Assembly (NCBI GenBank): GCA_037783545.1
Contig: JBBELK010000305.1
Coordinates: 434,001-498,000 of the forward strand
Length of the DNA stretch: 64,000 nucleotides
Reading direction: 5' to 3'
Origin: Henricia sp. BOLD:AAB3569
Taxonomy: Eukaryota > Echinodermata > Asteroidea > Spinulosida > Echinasteridae
The translations under genes were made by a program, and so were the position numbers. Of this stretch, positions 44,226 through 55,976 are shown in pieces (the stretch's first letter is position 1; every line of letters starts with the position of its first letter). The notes under the pieces were generated by a model, which searched no databases, was not told the origin of the DNA, and was given only the letters and a program-made list of their open reading frames with translations.

Positions 44226-45275
44226 CAAGTGTAGATATGAAGGAGGAGCATTCCCTCAGAAACAAACAAACACCAGAGCAAAACTTTGGCCTTTGCCCAC
44301 AAAACGTTGCATCTGCTTTTAGAGCATTTTATCCTCCCGCAAAATTGTCTCTCGTACCTCAGCGAATGATACCTTTTTATGCTCAGGAATCGGAAATGAT
44401 AGGGTTTGGAGCAGATGCCGAACCCGAGATGCACCATGCTGTTCGATGGCTGCCGATGACTTTTCTTTAAGTTGCTGAACAAGTCGAGCTTTAACTGTAT
44501 GTAGCGTACGACGTAAACGGCCCTTACAGCTCTGATGTAGGAACCGTCCCCATGCATGTCGTGTTCACACCGCAATAAAACAAACACGACTGAAGTGTTT
44601 TAAACCTTCGTATACTTTGCCCCTCCATCGCTGGGATGGCATTCGCCAATGAAACGGTCGTCTATCCAGATTTCTGTATGTATACCTCTGTTCTTAAGCC
44701 CTGCAGGAAGACAAAAGCCAATGGATGAGTAAACTTATGCACTGTTTTTTTTTTTTTTTTTAAACCAAACCCACTCGAAGCCGGAAAAGGTTCTGGACTC
44801 CTTGGTCAAGAAGATTTGCTTGTATCCCTGGCTGTTGTCGGTACTTGAGAAAATATCGCCTTTGGTTATGGGTCTGACAACATTGCCTAAAGGTACCACA
44901 CGTACTGAAGGGTGTGTCCTTGCGCCAAAGATTAGGTCCCTTCATTGATAGAAGCAGACGCGGCTTCTTGGGTTCAACTGTCAATGCAGTCACACATTTC
45001 GGCGGCTGTACTTCCTTGACCCTACCCACAACGTATATAGAGCCCTCTATCCACCGCCTGGTGATTGTGTCTATGAAAAAGGCGACATAATCTTGACAAA
45101 TGAGCGCATTTAAAATACCTTTCGGTGGGCAATTATAAACAGCAATTCCTGCCCCTGTATCTGCCATGAAACGACTGGAAAAATCATACAGACTAATTCC
45201 ATGATGAAGCCAACCATGAACTTCGTCCCTATTGGGTGACTCTGCTAAGATATCGTCCCAAAGCACCAGGATCAT
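44226..45275 (-). pseudogene. Reverse transcriptase N-terminal part
   Basis: The minus frame 44760-45275 begins MILVLWDDILAESPNRDEV. It contains VHGWLHHGISLYDFSSRF, NCPPKGILNALI, FFIDTITRRWIEGSIYVVG, then CVTALTVEPKKPRLLLSMKG. That is the order seen at the start of YR-retroelement RT (PP...N..A, W..G.I, PLTV...KPRLILD). A YxDD block was not identified with confidence downstream. A T-run (44746-44761) interrupts the 3' part, and 44225-44587 reads as an unrelated or shifted frame. Confidence 0.7.
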
Positions 45276-45323
45276 TGCTTAATGTGCCGGCTACAAAATA
45301 GTTGGATCTCTGAACCCGAGCGC

Positions 45324-45781
45324 CTATAAATCTACCTGTAGTCTACCAGAGAGAACTTCAGGCGGGGTGGGTGTAAAAGGGACTGGCAAGCCACTTAATT
45401 TGCCATTGAAAACTACCCGCTGGGAGGTGCCTCGTTTCCGCTTCGCTGCGTGCGTAGCGATGGGATCAAAAGATTGATCAAAATCTCTCTCACACAGATG
45501 ACTCTCCAGCATTTTCAAATACCACTGGTACTCAAATGTTTTTCCTTTACATCTTCGGCAAACAAAGGCTCGAACTCGTCCACGTATTCTCTAAACACAG
45601 ACATCACGTAGACAACCTTGCGATCATAGCTCGTCTCCATGCACGCTTGAGCAGCTGCAGGCGTCTTGGCTTGTGGACATCCAGAGCCGACTTGGGCTGC
45701 ATGTATGGAACAAACCATCACATAATTCGTTGACGTGCTAACGGGGCCCGCCGTTCGACCTTTCATAAACGCACAAACCAC
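45324..45781 (-). pseudogene. gag C-terminal or linker frames
   Basis: Two adjoining minus frames (45515-45781 and 45324-45518) include STSTNYVMVCSIHAAQVGSG, MSVFREYVDEFEPLF and FTPTPPEVLSGRLQVDL. No zinc knuckle is present. Placed between the repeat tract and RT, they fit the end of gag; I recognise no named domain. Confidence 0.5.
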
Positions 45782-45939
45782 GGCACTTTTATTTATTTTT
45801 TTTGCTTTTTTTGTTTTGTTTTGTTTTTACATTTTTTAGCAAAACTTTGCGAACGGGGTACTTGAACTTTGGGATTCACAAAATGGCACAAAGAGGTGCC
45901 CCTGGACCACATTAAAATCAGCGTGCCAGCGAAGGCCCA

Positions 45940-46830
45940 TCAACATGGCATACAGAGGCCCGCCCTCTGCCAGGTACAGAGTACATATATGCGAAATAGA
46001 AGTACACTGTACCCCAAACATGGCAGTCAGAGGCCCGTCCTCTGCCAAATACAGAGTATGCGAAATAGAAGCACATTGTACCACAAACATGGCATTCAGA
46101 GGCCCGTCCTCTGCCAAGTATAGCGAGCATATATGCAAAATAGAAGTACATTGTACCACAAACACGGCATTCGGAGGCCCGTCCTCTGCCAAGTACATTT
46201 GTACCTTAAACATAGCATTCAGAGGCCCGTCCTCTGCCAAGTACATTGCACCATAAACATAGCACTCAGAGGCCCGTCCTCTGCCAAGTACATTTGTACC
46301 ATAAACATAGCATTCAGAGGCCCGTCCTCTGCCAAGTACATTGCACCATAAACATAGCATTCAGAGGCCCGTCCTCTGCCAAGTACATTGCACCATAAAC
46401 ATAGCACTCAGAGGCCCGTCCTCTGCCAAGTACATTTGTACCATAAACATAGCATTCAGAGGCCCGTCCTCTGCCAAGTACATTGCACCATAAACATAGC
46501 ATTCAGAGGCCCGTCCTCTGCCAAGTACATTTGTACCATAAACATAGCATTCAGAGGCCCGTCCTCTGCCAAGTACATTGCACCATAAACATAGCATTCA
46601 GAGGCCCGTCCTCTGCCAAGTACATTTGTACCTTAAACATAGCATTCAGAGGTCCGTCCTCTGCCAAGTACATTGCACTATGAACATAGCACTCAGAGGC
46701 CCGTCCTCTGCCAAGTACATTTGTACCATAAACATAGCATTCATCAGAGGCCCGTCCTCTGCCAAGTACATTGCACCATAAACATAGCATTCAGAGGCCC
46801 GTCCTCTGCCAAGTACATTTGCACCATGAA
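45940..46830. repeat. Core 47/48-bp array with AGAGGCCCGTCCTCT hairpins
   Basis: About 17 units of the type GCATTCAGAGGCCCGTCCTC then TGCCAAGTACATTGCACCAT. Two variants (ATTGCACC, 47 bp; ATTTGTACC, 48 bp) alternate in places, giving a 95-bp higher-order unit. Each has the hairpin AGAGG-CCCGT-CCTCT. Frames on both strands repeat as a result and are not genes. Confidence 0.93.
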
Positions 46831-47970
46831 CTTGCGCGCATCTGCTCACTGAGCTCCGTGACCCTACGCTCAGCGCAGGAAAATGACACGGAAAACAGCC
46901 CCTCACTGCGAACTTTTGTGAGTACATAAAAAAAGTACGTCTATGTTTCTCCCCAACTCGCTATGCATTTCAAAGTACAGAGTATTACCTTTAGTTTAAG
47001 TATTATTTTATAAAATATATGATGCACGGGGAAAAGGGGCTTTTTTCACTCAAAGAACGGGTGTTGAACCTCAAAATCGGCAAAGTCAATGGAGGTCAAC
47101 ACGATTACTGATCATTTTTCAGTGGGTTGTCTCACTGAATTGAACGGCACAGTCGTTCTCTGTGACACACAGATTCAACTCGCACTTATGCATAAACTAC
47201 ATAAAATTCCCGTCCCACTCATATATGAATCATTTTGATTGGACAAGGGGAAAAAGGGTTTTTTTTGCTTCAAATCATAGAATGTCTCTCATCTAAGACC
47301 ATGACCCGATTGTAATATGCAACGTGTTTCTATAGTCTGGCTACACATATCCTCTTATAATCACGCGTGTATTGGTAGGATGAACGGGGAACTAGATCAG
47401 GCCACGTATTCGTCTCGCCGAAACAGAAGCACGTTGGAAAGCTGTTCGCTTTGTCCTCCTGATTGTTCGTTTTTCACCGATTCATCGCCTCAAAACTACA
47501 TTTTTTAGTAAATGAATATGTCTTCATACCATAGGATTTCTGTTATTTTCGTAACATTTACTGGATATCGGTAAAACGAGGTTTATTTGCCGTCAATGCT
47601 AGTCAGACCAAAGCATTAATCCTTGGAGGGGTGTAATATACATATTACGTGAATAAGTGGGTTTGTTTATCAAACCTTGCATTCATACCGTTGTTAATGT
47701 GATGAAGAAAACATCAGTACTTATGAAATAAAATTTCATTTAGCTGAACAGTTTTTAAACTCCAAAATCTTGTATTGTGTACTACTGCATACTGTCTACA
47801 GTAGCTATAATCTCTTCGTCCCCTCCATTGTGTGAAATGGTCCAGTCCATTTGACCTGCTTCACAAAGAATGTGTGTGCTGTGTACACAAGGTCAGAGGC
47901 CACGCTGCATGCGCTACACACACAGGGTCCGTTGTTTGTTGCACAAAATCAGGGCAAAGTTGTTCATATG
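46831..47970. other. Non-array stretch inside the Ngaro-like element
   Basis: No AGAGGCCCGTCCTCT motif. A phrase GGGGAAAA(G)GGG-CTTTTTT-type recurs at about 47027 and 47250. No gene is supported. Confidence 0.45.
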
Positions 47971-48485
47971 ATAGCATTCAGAGGCCCGTCCTCTCAGAGG
48001 CCCGTCCTCTGCCAATTAGTACAGAGCACCTGTATGCGAAATATAAGTACATTTGTACCATGAACGTGGCTTTCAGAGGCCCGTCCTCTGCCTATCACAG
48101 AGTACATATCTGCGAAAAAGAAGTACATTGTACCATAAACATGGCATACAGAGGCCCGTCCTCTGCCTAGCACAGAGTACATATACGAAATAGAAGTACG
48201 TTGCACCATAAACATGGGCCCGTCCTCTGCCTAGTACCGAGTGCATACGGTGTATATGCAAAATAGAGTTACATTGTACATTGTACAATAAACCTGATAT
48301 TCAGAGGCGGCCCGTCCTCTGCCTAGCACAGAGTACATACGGTGTATACGCAAAATATGGTTACATTGCACATGTACCATAAGCCTAGCATTCAGAGGCA
48401 CGCCCTCAGCCTGGTACCGAGTACACATGCAAATCAAGGGTACATTCATACAGAGGCCCGCCCTCTGTGTATCGCACCTGCAATA
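47971..48485. repeat. Diverged hairpin-motif array, second block
   Basis: About 8 units with spacing near 60-95 bp, each with AGAGGCCCGTCCTCTGCC or a close variant, joined by CATATATGCGAAATAGAAGTACA-like spacers as in the first part of the core array (45960-46140). Confidence 0.88.
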
Positions 48486-48955
48486 TAAATGCTCATTAAA
48501 GTTGCACTGCCCGTACTTGGGCCTACTTGGGCGAACAATTTTTTTTTTTTTTTTAAGGTTAAATAGGTAACTTTCCCGAATAGAAAAAGTTATCAGCCCC
48601 CACTTGGCACCAAGAACGTAAAAATCCGTCAAGGACCAACGCCAGTCGATCAAAAACAAGAAACGACCAAATGGCTGGCAGGTCACCCAATCGACAGGGC
48701 CATGACGCAAATGCACATGTGCGCGCACATGTGCACATTGCACACACACCATGTACATACGAGCGCACGCGCACATGCACAACATGAAAAGCACGTTTCA
48801 AGAAAAAGGCCTGCATCTCCAACTCCCGACGTCGGAAACTTAAGTTTTTGATATTTTTCGTTACAGAGACACGTAAGCTTTATAAATTCGTTCGCTTGTG
48901 TAAATTAATTTTTATTTTTAATCCTTTCACCGAAACACGGGCAATGCAACTTTAA
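48486..48955. other. Spacer with T-tract and alternating purine-pyrimidine stretch
   Basis: A T-tract at 48539-48555, and CATGTGCGCGCACATGTGCA-type alternation at about 48713-48784, which could form Z-DNA or hairpins. Minus frames here are low-complexity. Confidence 0.5.
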
Positions 48956-51030
48956 GCTTGGTGTCCCGAGGCCCGTCCTCTAGCACACACGCCATTTATG
49001 GGTATATTACACTTGACATACGGGGACCCGTCCTGTGCCTAGTACCTGTATCTATACACATAGAAAACATGGGCACATTAAAATTTGGCATTCATAAAAT
49101 TGATTTTTATTGAAATTTTGAATTCAGAAACCCGTCCTCTGCCTATGTACACGCCCTTATGTACCAATACCAAATAAGAGCGCATATTAATAGGGATACG
49201 CTAATTCAGAGGTCGGCTGTCTAGTAAAGGGTACCCATGCCAAAATTAGCGTCACATCAGAACTTGGCATCTCAACTTGGCGTTTAGAGGCCCTCCTCTG
49301 CCTAGTACACATGCAAGCTATGAACATATTAAACTTGGCATTGGGAGGCCCGCCCTCTATCTAGTATATAGAGTACGTGGGCAATATTTACTCGGTCCGT
49401 CCTCTGTCTAGTACCGAGTACATGTGGAATATGTATTACCACTTAGTATTCAGAGGCCCGATCTCGGCAAGTACACATGTAATCTATGGGTACTTTGAAC
49501 TTGCCCTTTAGAGGCCCGTCCTCGGCCTATACAGATTCTGACTAAGGTTATGACGAAACTAAGTATTGTCAAGCCAAACCCCCAGTGCATCTATGCTTGC
49601 TGCCTAATGGCGACACATATCTATCATTCAGTCTAATTGACGTGCTCACGAACAACAGCATAGCATTCAGAGGCCCATCCTCTGCCTCCTCGAAGGAACT
49701 GGAAATTAAGACATGGGCTATTTCACAATAAGTGTACACTTTCAGTCTCACTGGCAAATCGGGGTAAAATTTCAAACTTGTCCAACTCACAAAACTTTGT
49801 TGATCTAAAAACTTCAGGATGTATACTAATAATTCAAAAAATATCAGAGCGTGGCATTATGATTAACGTGTTTATTTTTTCCACTGAAATAATAATTTGT
49901 AATTGGTTGTCTGGAGAGGACATTTTGTTAAACACAGAATATCACAATATAATGGCCAGACTAAATGTTGAAATGGTAATGCCATGTAATGTCCTGTTAC
50001 AAGGAATGGTACTGTTAATTTTACAAACCTAACAACGAAATATTTCAATCATGGTTGACATGTTATAGTACAATTAACTGCTGTCCTGGAGAGGACGAAT
50101 GTTTAACGGATTTTCCACAACCCTGAATATGATCTTGATAAAATTTACTCAAATCTCTCCCACGATGTGTCATGTGATGATACAAACATCTTTGTGAGTA
50201 CATATCTCCAAACTATTCCATTGTGTGGAATACCTTGACCTGGAGAGGACATTACCATATTTTGTTTAACGGGAAATTCACTTTATTTTGAAAGGTTCAT
50301 AAAATTAACATTTATTTTGACCGAATTACACCAACCCAAGTTTCACAATATTGTTGAACACTATATATCCATGATTGATCACCAAATTTACCACAATAAT
50401 GCATCATCAACAAATGATTGCACTTAAACTAATGCAAAACTTGAAATGAGACTCCAAAATGGTGTTAAAAGTGCATGTAAATAGAGAAATTCAAAACGAA
50501 TAACTCGTAGAATTATGTAAAAAGAGTTCTGTAGCTTGTCCTTCATATTACCCGTCATATAAAATCACTCATAACATGTATATGCACTGATAAAGTTATC
50601 CAGGATGGGTTATACTGTAATCTACTCAAATGACCACCCACTGTGAAATAGCCCACATGTACTCAGGGACCAGTCCTGGTCCATAGAAATACGATCTAGG
50701 CCTTGATACTCGGAAGCCCAACCCGTGCTTCGTAAATTGCCTAACAAAAGATGCGCTTAAACTGCGCGTTTGGGGGCCCGTCCTCCACTTCATACATTTA
50801 GTAAGCAAGAGTCCATTCACTTGCCACTTAGGGCCTGTTCCATTACCTATGAGGGCGCTAACACAGGTACCTTGAAACAAAAGGCCAGAACCAGATTTCC
50901 CAAATGCTAGGCTGACTCCTTTTTTATTGCTGTATTGCGCTCGCTATACATGCTCGAGCAATAACAAAATAAGAATTGTGAGGGCACTTTCCGAACTACG
51001 AATCTTGAAAGAGGCCCGCCCTCTATCATC
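48956..51030. repeat. Highly diverged hairpin-motif repeats
   Basis: Variants of GAGGCCCGTCCTCT remain at about 48968, 49024 (GGGACCCGTCCTGTGCC), 49130, 49275, 49346, 49452, 49512, 49668, 50775 and 51011. The spacing is large and the spacers are unrelated. The phrase CTGGAGAGGACA recurs at about 49910, 50083 and 50240. The series suggests one old array that decayed outward from the core. Confidence 0.7.
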
Positions 51031-51117
51031 TAACGAACCTGCCAAACTGGTATTTTAATTCCCATGATTCAAGGGCGTGCCCCGTTTATAAACATGCTAG
51101 AATTGCACCCTGAGCCT

Positions 51118-51335
51118 TGTTTACCCGTTGGAGCATTCGCTCCAGATTTCGGCGTTGTCCTCCATATAGATCCATAGGACGCCAAGGTGAACAAATTCTC
51201 CCTCCAGCGGTCTTCCAGACCTTGCAATTGGTCGATGTCTTCCCAACCATCCTTGGCGAGCTCCTTAAAACACTTAGATGAAATATTAAAAGTGCCGCAC
51301 AGGCCTATAATTAGGCGCTTGCTGAGTCGTCAATG
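51118..51335 (-). pseudogene. gag-like fragment near the element 5' end
   Basis: The minus strand reads SKRLIIGLCGTFNISSKCF, KELAKDGWEDIDQLQGLEDR, WRENLFTLASYGSIWRTTPK in one frame. The composition is that of a soluble helical protein, unlike its flanks. By position (after A1, before pol) it should be Gag. I do not recognise a named domain. Confidence 0.5.
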
Positions 51336-52338
51336 GCCTGGTTGGTGGGCATCCGCCTTTTCCTATAGGGAGCACGAAAAAGGCAACAAAGAAAATTGAA
51401 ATTTCGGAAACTGTTTGTGTAAACGCCTATTATCGAAAACATTTTCACCTGCCCATGCCTTCTCCGACCCACGCTGTACCTTGGCCGCCTGGCTCCATGA
51501 AAAGGCGGAGAAAAGCACTGTTTCGGAGACGCGTGTGTTAAACTGCCCTTAGCTTTTCTTTTTTTTTTAAATTGTTATAATGCGTACTTGTGCATGGTGG
51601 GCTTAGTAGCCCAACATAATTAAAGAGTCGTATGCATTTGTATACGTACAAAATATTTGGCTGTATACCTTGTATACCTGTCGAATGGTTGGGCCCCCGT
51701 CGCCACACGGGTGATACCTACAAAATACGAGCCTGAGGCTACTAGGCCTAATTCGCCATATTTATGGGCCTGACAGATGTTTTACCAAAACTGAATAATA
51801 TCTTATGACATATAAAGCATTCAAGCAATTCGTACCTCAACTAAGGCGTAAATCATGTCCATCTTCAGCACATTCAGCAAACGAGTACATGTAGTTGGAA
51901 ACTTGTCCGGTACGTAAAACACGACGAGGCAGCATAACCCGCACACAGCATTGGCACTATAGCCTATAATACACACGCAAGCCCAATGAGAGGTGCATTG
52001 CTTAAGGCACGCGAAAATTCAAAAGGAATTACTGGAGCGCGCTCTACCATTGTTGAGAAAGAGCCAATTTGACTATGTACGTACGTATAGGCTTTACCCA
52101 ACGTAGTGCCAACCATGCGTGCGGTAACGGCGATTGCTTGAAGCTGCCCACACCTCACAAATGTTTAAATGCCTCTAAATTACTCTGGTTACCTGATTTC
52201 GCCTTACAAAACATCCCAAACTCGACGCTAGGTAACACACTGCTGCACTTTCATTTTCCTCGAAATATATCAGCTAATGGATGATAATTCAAAACCATTA
52301 ATTATCCCGAGCGATCACACACACGTCCACCCGACGGG
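51336..52338. other. 5' region of the Ngaro-like element
   Basis: No clear coding blocks. A minus frame at 51964-52158 (SFSTMVERAPVIPFEFSRAL) is of unknown nature. Confidence 0.35.
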
Positions 52339-52400
52339 TTGGTATACTCGAGACTGCGTAGATTCCTACGCAGCCCTCAACGTCGGCGGTTGTGCAAATA
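52339..52400 (-). repeat. Split direct repeat A1 (element 5' end)
   Basis: Identical over 62 bp to A2 (41326-41387), ending GGCGGTTGTGCAAATA on the + strand. LINE sequence follows (GCAATCC...). Confidence 0.88.
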
Positions 52401-54526
52401 GCAATCCGTCCCGCATTGATAGGGGGAATGTTATATATCTGAGCCAGCTTATCAAAAGATATTAATTCTCCATTACAAATTATTTTCCCCAGACGTTCAA
52501 CTCCCATGGGCCTCAAAATTTTGCTATCCATAAATTTTTCCTCATTATTTGTCACAACATTATTTTTCCAGAGCGGTAAATTAAAAGTTTCGTTAACACA
52601 GAAAAACAGCTTACTACTATGTATATGTATCTTAACGTTAGAACAAACATTAATTACATCTTTATAATACGGCTGAGGTCCTTGAATGACCACTTTGGGA
52701 CACTGTAAAACATACCATCTTAAATTACATTCTCCACATTCTCCTCTCTCCATTTCCCAGTGCCTTCTCGAAATCGCCTTAAAACATTTATCTTCCAAGC
52801 TTGTAGTTTTAATTTAATATCAATTATGCCCGCACCACCTTTTTCAACAGGGCCACACATAGTTTTCCTTTTAATTTTGTCAATCTTACCATTCCAAAAA
52901 AACGACAATTTTAACCTTTCCGTTTAATCTATGTATTTGTCCGGGCAGTTAAGAACTGAGCCATAATATGAAAGACTAGCCCCCAAAAACGTATTAACAA
53001 TTAAAGCTTTTTCCTTCATGGTTAAGTCTCTGGTTCTCCATCTATTCAAAACTGTTTCTATTTTGCATAAAATAGGCCCCCAATTTCTTTCTTCGTTGTC
53101 ATCATTACGCACGTAAATTCCCAGAATGTTCAAATGGTCATTCACCCATGAAAATCCCCCCGGTTGATCAATCCGACCCTTCATTGTCCTAACCATAGCC
53201 CTTGAGATTTTTGCACGTTGATTCGAGATCCAGACCCTTTACCATATACATCAAAAATATTTTCCAAAGCACCAAATTCCTAATTGTCAGTTATAAAAAT
53301 AGTGGTATCGTCGGCGTGTTGTATGAGCCTAAAGGACAAGTCACTATTAGGCAAAGATATACCCCAAAGCAGGATTACTTCTAATTAAACATGCTAAACC
53401 TTCTGCACACATAGAAAACAAAAGAGGTGAGAGTGGACACCCCTGTCTCACTCCCCTCGTTACTTTAAAGGGCTCCGTTACAAAATTATTTACAATTACA
53501 GAACTAAAAGGGATATAACGTATTAACCCATCCAATTAAACCTTTGGGAATTCCCATTTTTGTCATTATTAAAAACATATATTTCCACTCGATTCGGTCG
53601 AAAGCTTTCTCCTGATCGATACTTAATAAGGCACCTTGTTTATCTTCATTATTTACAACATAAATGACATCTCTAAAAATCATTAGGTTATTTTGTATGT
53701 TTCTACCAGAAACTCCGCACGACTGGTCTTCGCCAATAACGTGCGGCATCAATTTTTTGAGACGGTTAGTAATTATCTTTGAAACAATCTTATAATCAAC
53801 ATTAAGAAGACTAATTGGCCTCCAGTTTTTCAAGTTATCTCTTTCACCCTTGTTTTTGAAAATTAAACCTTCATTTTTACTTACATTAATAACTTCGCAA
53901 AGATCTTCCTTAATAAGAGGCCAAAAAACTTGATAAAATTCGACCGTCAGGCCATCTACACCGGGAGATTTATCTTTGTTCATTTGATTTAGTGCAAAAA
54001 AATTCATTTTCATCGCAATCTTTTTCCATATCATTAATAGTGTCTTGATAAAAAACAGTGTTATCAACAGAATCAAGTATTTCATCACAGGCCTCGTCGC
54101 TAATTTTTTCGCTTGTATATATAATTTCTTATAGAAGGAGTTGACTTGGTTTAAACATAAAAAATGTGAATCTTGTACGTTTTGCCATCTTCACCAATCA
54201 AACTTCTTATAGTATTAGCATCAGTTTTTTGCTTAAACGCTCTTAAAAAGAATTTTGTTGGCTTTTCCCCGGCCATTTTGTTTATATGAGATCTAATTCT
54301 GGCTTTTTGCAATTTTTCATTTTTCAAAGCCTTAATTTATCTTCGATTTTATTAATTTCAACAAAATCATCTTCTCTATTGTTGTTCAGAAGATGAGTGA
54401 GCCTGTTTTGTAATTTATCTTTGCGCTTCTTTTCAATGTGATATTTGTCTAGGCTGTAATCTTCAATTATTTCCTTTATTAACTTTGCCTTTCCGATATC
54501 CCACCATTCCAAAATACTATGAAATT
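52401..54526 (-). pseudogene. LINE ORF2 (L1/Tx1-like), RT part, 5' truncated
   Basis: Minus-strand blocks in order: WWDIGKAKLIKEI (54512 region), GEKPTKFFLRAFKQKTDANT, KSPGVDGLTVEFYQVFW, NWRPISLLNVDYKIVSKII, DQEKAFDRIEW, RGVRQGCPLSPLLFSMC (about 53417-53458), HADDTTIF (catalytic block, 53307-53318), WRTRDLTMKEKALIVN and FFWNGKIDKIKRK. This is the RT and connection region of the L1/Tx1 group. Frameshifts separate several pieces. The apurinic endonuclease is missing: homology stops at 54526, where a minisatellite begins, consistent with 5' truncation. Confidence 0.9.
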
Positions 54527-54675
54527 GGGCGGTCTTGTCGACGGACTTGCGGGCGGTCTTGTCGGCGGTCTTGTCAGCGGACTTTTCGTTGGCTGTCTTT
54601 TCGGGAAACTCGTTGGCGGACTTGTGAGCGAGCTGATCGGCGAGTTTATGAGCGGACTAATCAGCGGGCTGGTTG
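54527..54675 (+). repeat. GGCGGTCTTGTC minisatellite, left part
   Basis: Irregular 12-bp units (GGCGGTCTTGTC, GGCGGACTTGTG, AGCGGGCTGGTT). Same family as the array at 57210-57595; two transposons lie between the parts. Confidence 0.8.
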
Positions 54676-54681
54676 TTAGTG

Positions 54682-55970
54682 CACTGTTAAAAAAATCTCT
54701 GTTCATTTACAGTACATTCATATGTCAATTGGCATTACATAGCGTACTGTTTTTGAACAGTACATTCTACTTTTTTGTTTTCTCTGTTTGCATACAGTAG
54801 ACTCTACTGTTATTTGGAATTGTAAATTTACAGAAGATGCTTCTGTTTTTTTTAACAGACGACTAAGTGTTCGTTTTGTGCATGGTTTTGTTCCTGAACA
54901 TAGCCTTCTGTCCAGAAACAACTCTTATGTAACTGAACGAAGCATATTATGGGTTATTGACGACTGTTTCTTGTTGTAGACGTTTGAGTGTGGATATGCA
55001 CAGTTTGCCCTTCACTTTTTGTGTTGGAGATGCACCATCACCTCGTGGAAAATAAGTCGGCATTTCCTCTCAATTTCGCTTTTATTTGCATGCTGAGATG
55101 TAGTGGAGGGTCAACACAACGTTCAGTATACCGGGGATTTAACTTGGCTCATTACAATACAGGAAAACCATGAATTAAGGGGCAATTGCCGTCTGAATCC
55201 ATTGTATTCCTGTACTATGAGGCAGGCTGCACGCTCCTGTATACCTCCACTGCACGCAGTATAGCACTGCACTACATTACAAACAACACGCAAATAAAAA
55301 CCAAAAACGCAAGAGAAATACCGACTTGCCTTTCACGACATGTAGAGCAGCTACTTCACGTTTAAATCAGCACTTCACTGAGGAATTTTCAGTACACATT
55401 TCGGCATGAAACGCCTAGCAAAAGCTGGTATTTTCAGACATGAAATTGCACGCCCAACTGCATGCACAGTGCAGTTATTTATGGTTGAATTTTGCTGTTG
55501 TAATTTCCCGCGCGCGTACATCGGAGTCGCGTACATTGGTACTCGCGTACATTCGGTACTCGCGTACATTCGGTACTCGCGTACATTCGGTACTCGCGTA
55601 CATTCGGTACTCGCGTACATTCGGTACTCGCGTACATTCGGTACTCGCGTACATTGGTACTCGCTATCAACGCCGCACAGTTGTTGCCGCGTACCAAAGA
55701 ACATGGGCGGAAAACAGTAAATTTAACTGTTGGTGAACAGTAGCCTGTCTGTACTTGAACAAATAAGTATTCAAAGTGTCTTGTTCCTGAACAAAACTGT
55801 AATTTAACGGCAAATCGTCTGTAATCAAACAGAAAAATATTTTTTAAATGTACACAGACGGAAGAATGTTTGTGCAATAAGAACAAATTCCAAAAACAGT
55901 AAAAGTTACTGTTCGTTTTTTACTTTTTCAACAGAAAAACGACTGTAACACAACACAATTTTTTACAGTG
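54682..55970. mobile_element. CACTG-ended DNA element
   Basis: The ends are CACTGTTAAAAAAATC and the inverse of CACTGTAAAAAATTGTG. TG flanks each side. The interior has many ACAGTA/TACTGT pairs (for example 54714-54840, 55890-55960). CACTG ends suggest the CMC/Chapaev group. No transposase is recognised. It carries a 17-bp tandem array. Confidence 0.65.
55538..55662 (+). repeat. 17-bp tandem array (GTACATTCGGTACTCGC)
   Basis: About 7 nearly perfect copies. Since 17 is not a multiple of 3, each of several frames repeats every 17 codons, producing long but artefactual open frames on both strands. Confidence 0.93.
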
Positions 55971-55976
55971 TGGTCA

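Larger units (their letters stand above)
41041..52402 (-). mobile_element. Ngaro-like tyrosine-recombinase retrotransposon, split direct repeats intact
   Basis: On the minus strand the order is A1 (52400-52339), gag-like fragment, long hairpin-motif repeats, gag remainder, RT, RNase H, SGNH hydrolase, YR, B1 (41464-41388), A2 (41387-41326), B2 (41119-41041). A1 and A2 are identical over 62 bp; B1 and B2 are identical over 79 bp. The A1...B1-A2-B2 layout is the split-direct-repeat hallmark of Ngaro/PAT-type elements. The host is a LINE, whose frame continues on both sides. Identical repeats suggest a recent insertion, although the coding region shows frame breaks (real decay or assembly errors). 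Confidence 0.85.

Noticed and set aside
45940-46830. CRISPR-like regular repeats
   Set aside because: Units are contiguous with conserved spacers, no unique spacers and no cas genes; the DNA is eukaryotic.
46000-46930. Many frames repeating LGRGRASECYVYG or AEDGPLNAMF
   Set aside because: Products of the 47/48-bp array, open on both strands in 95-bp steps.
41041-52402. Reading the 11-kb insert as a TIR DNA transposon with an 8-bp TSD
   Set aside because: The ends look inverted only over 16-17 bp. The A and B blocks form direct repeats (A1/A2, B1/B2) and the genes are RT and YR, so a split-direct-repeat retroelement explains all the facts better.
55375-55886. Frames with TECTRVPNVREYRMYAS repeats
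   Set aside because: Products of a 17-bp tandem repeat read in 51-bp cycles.
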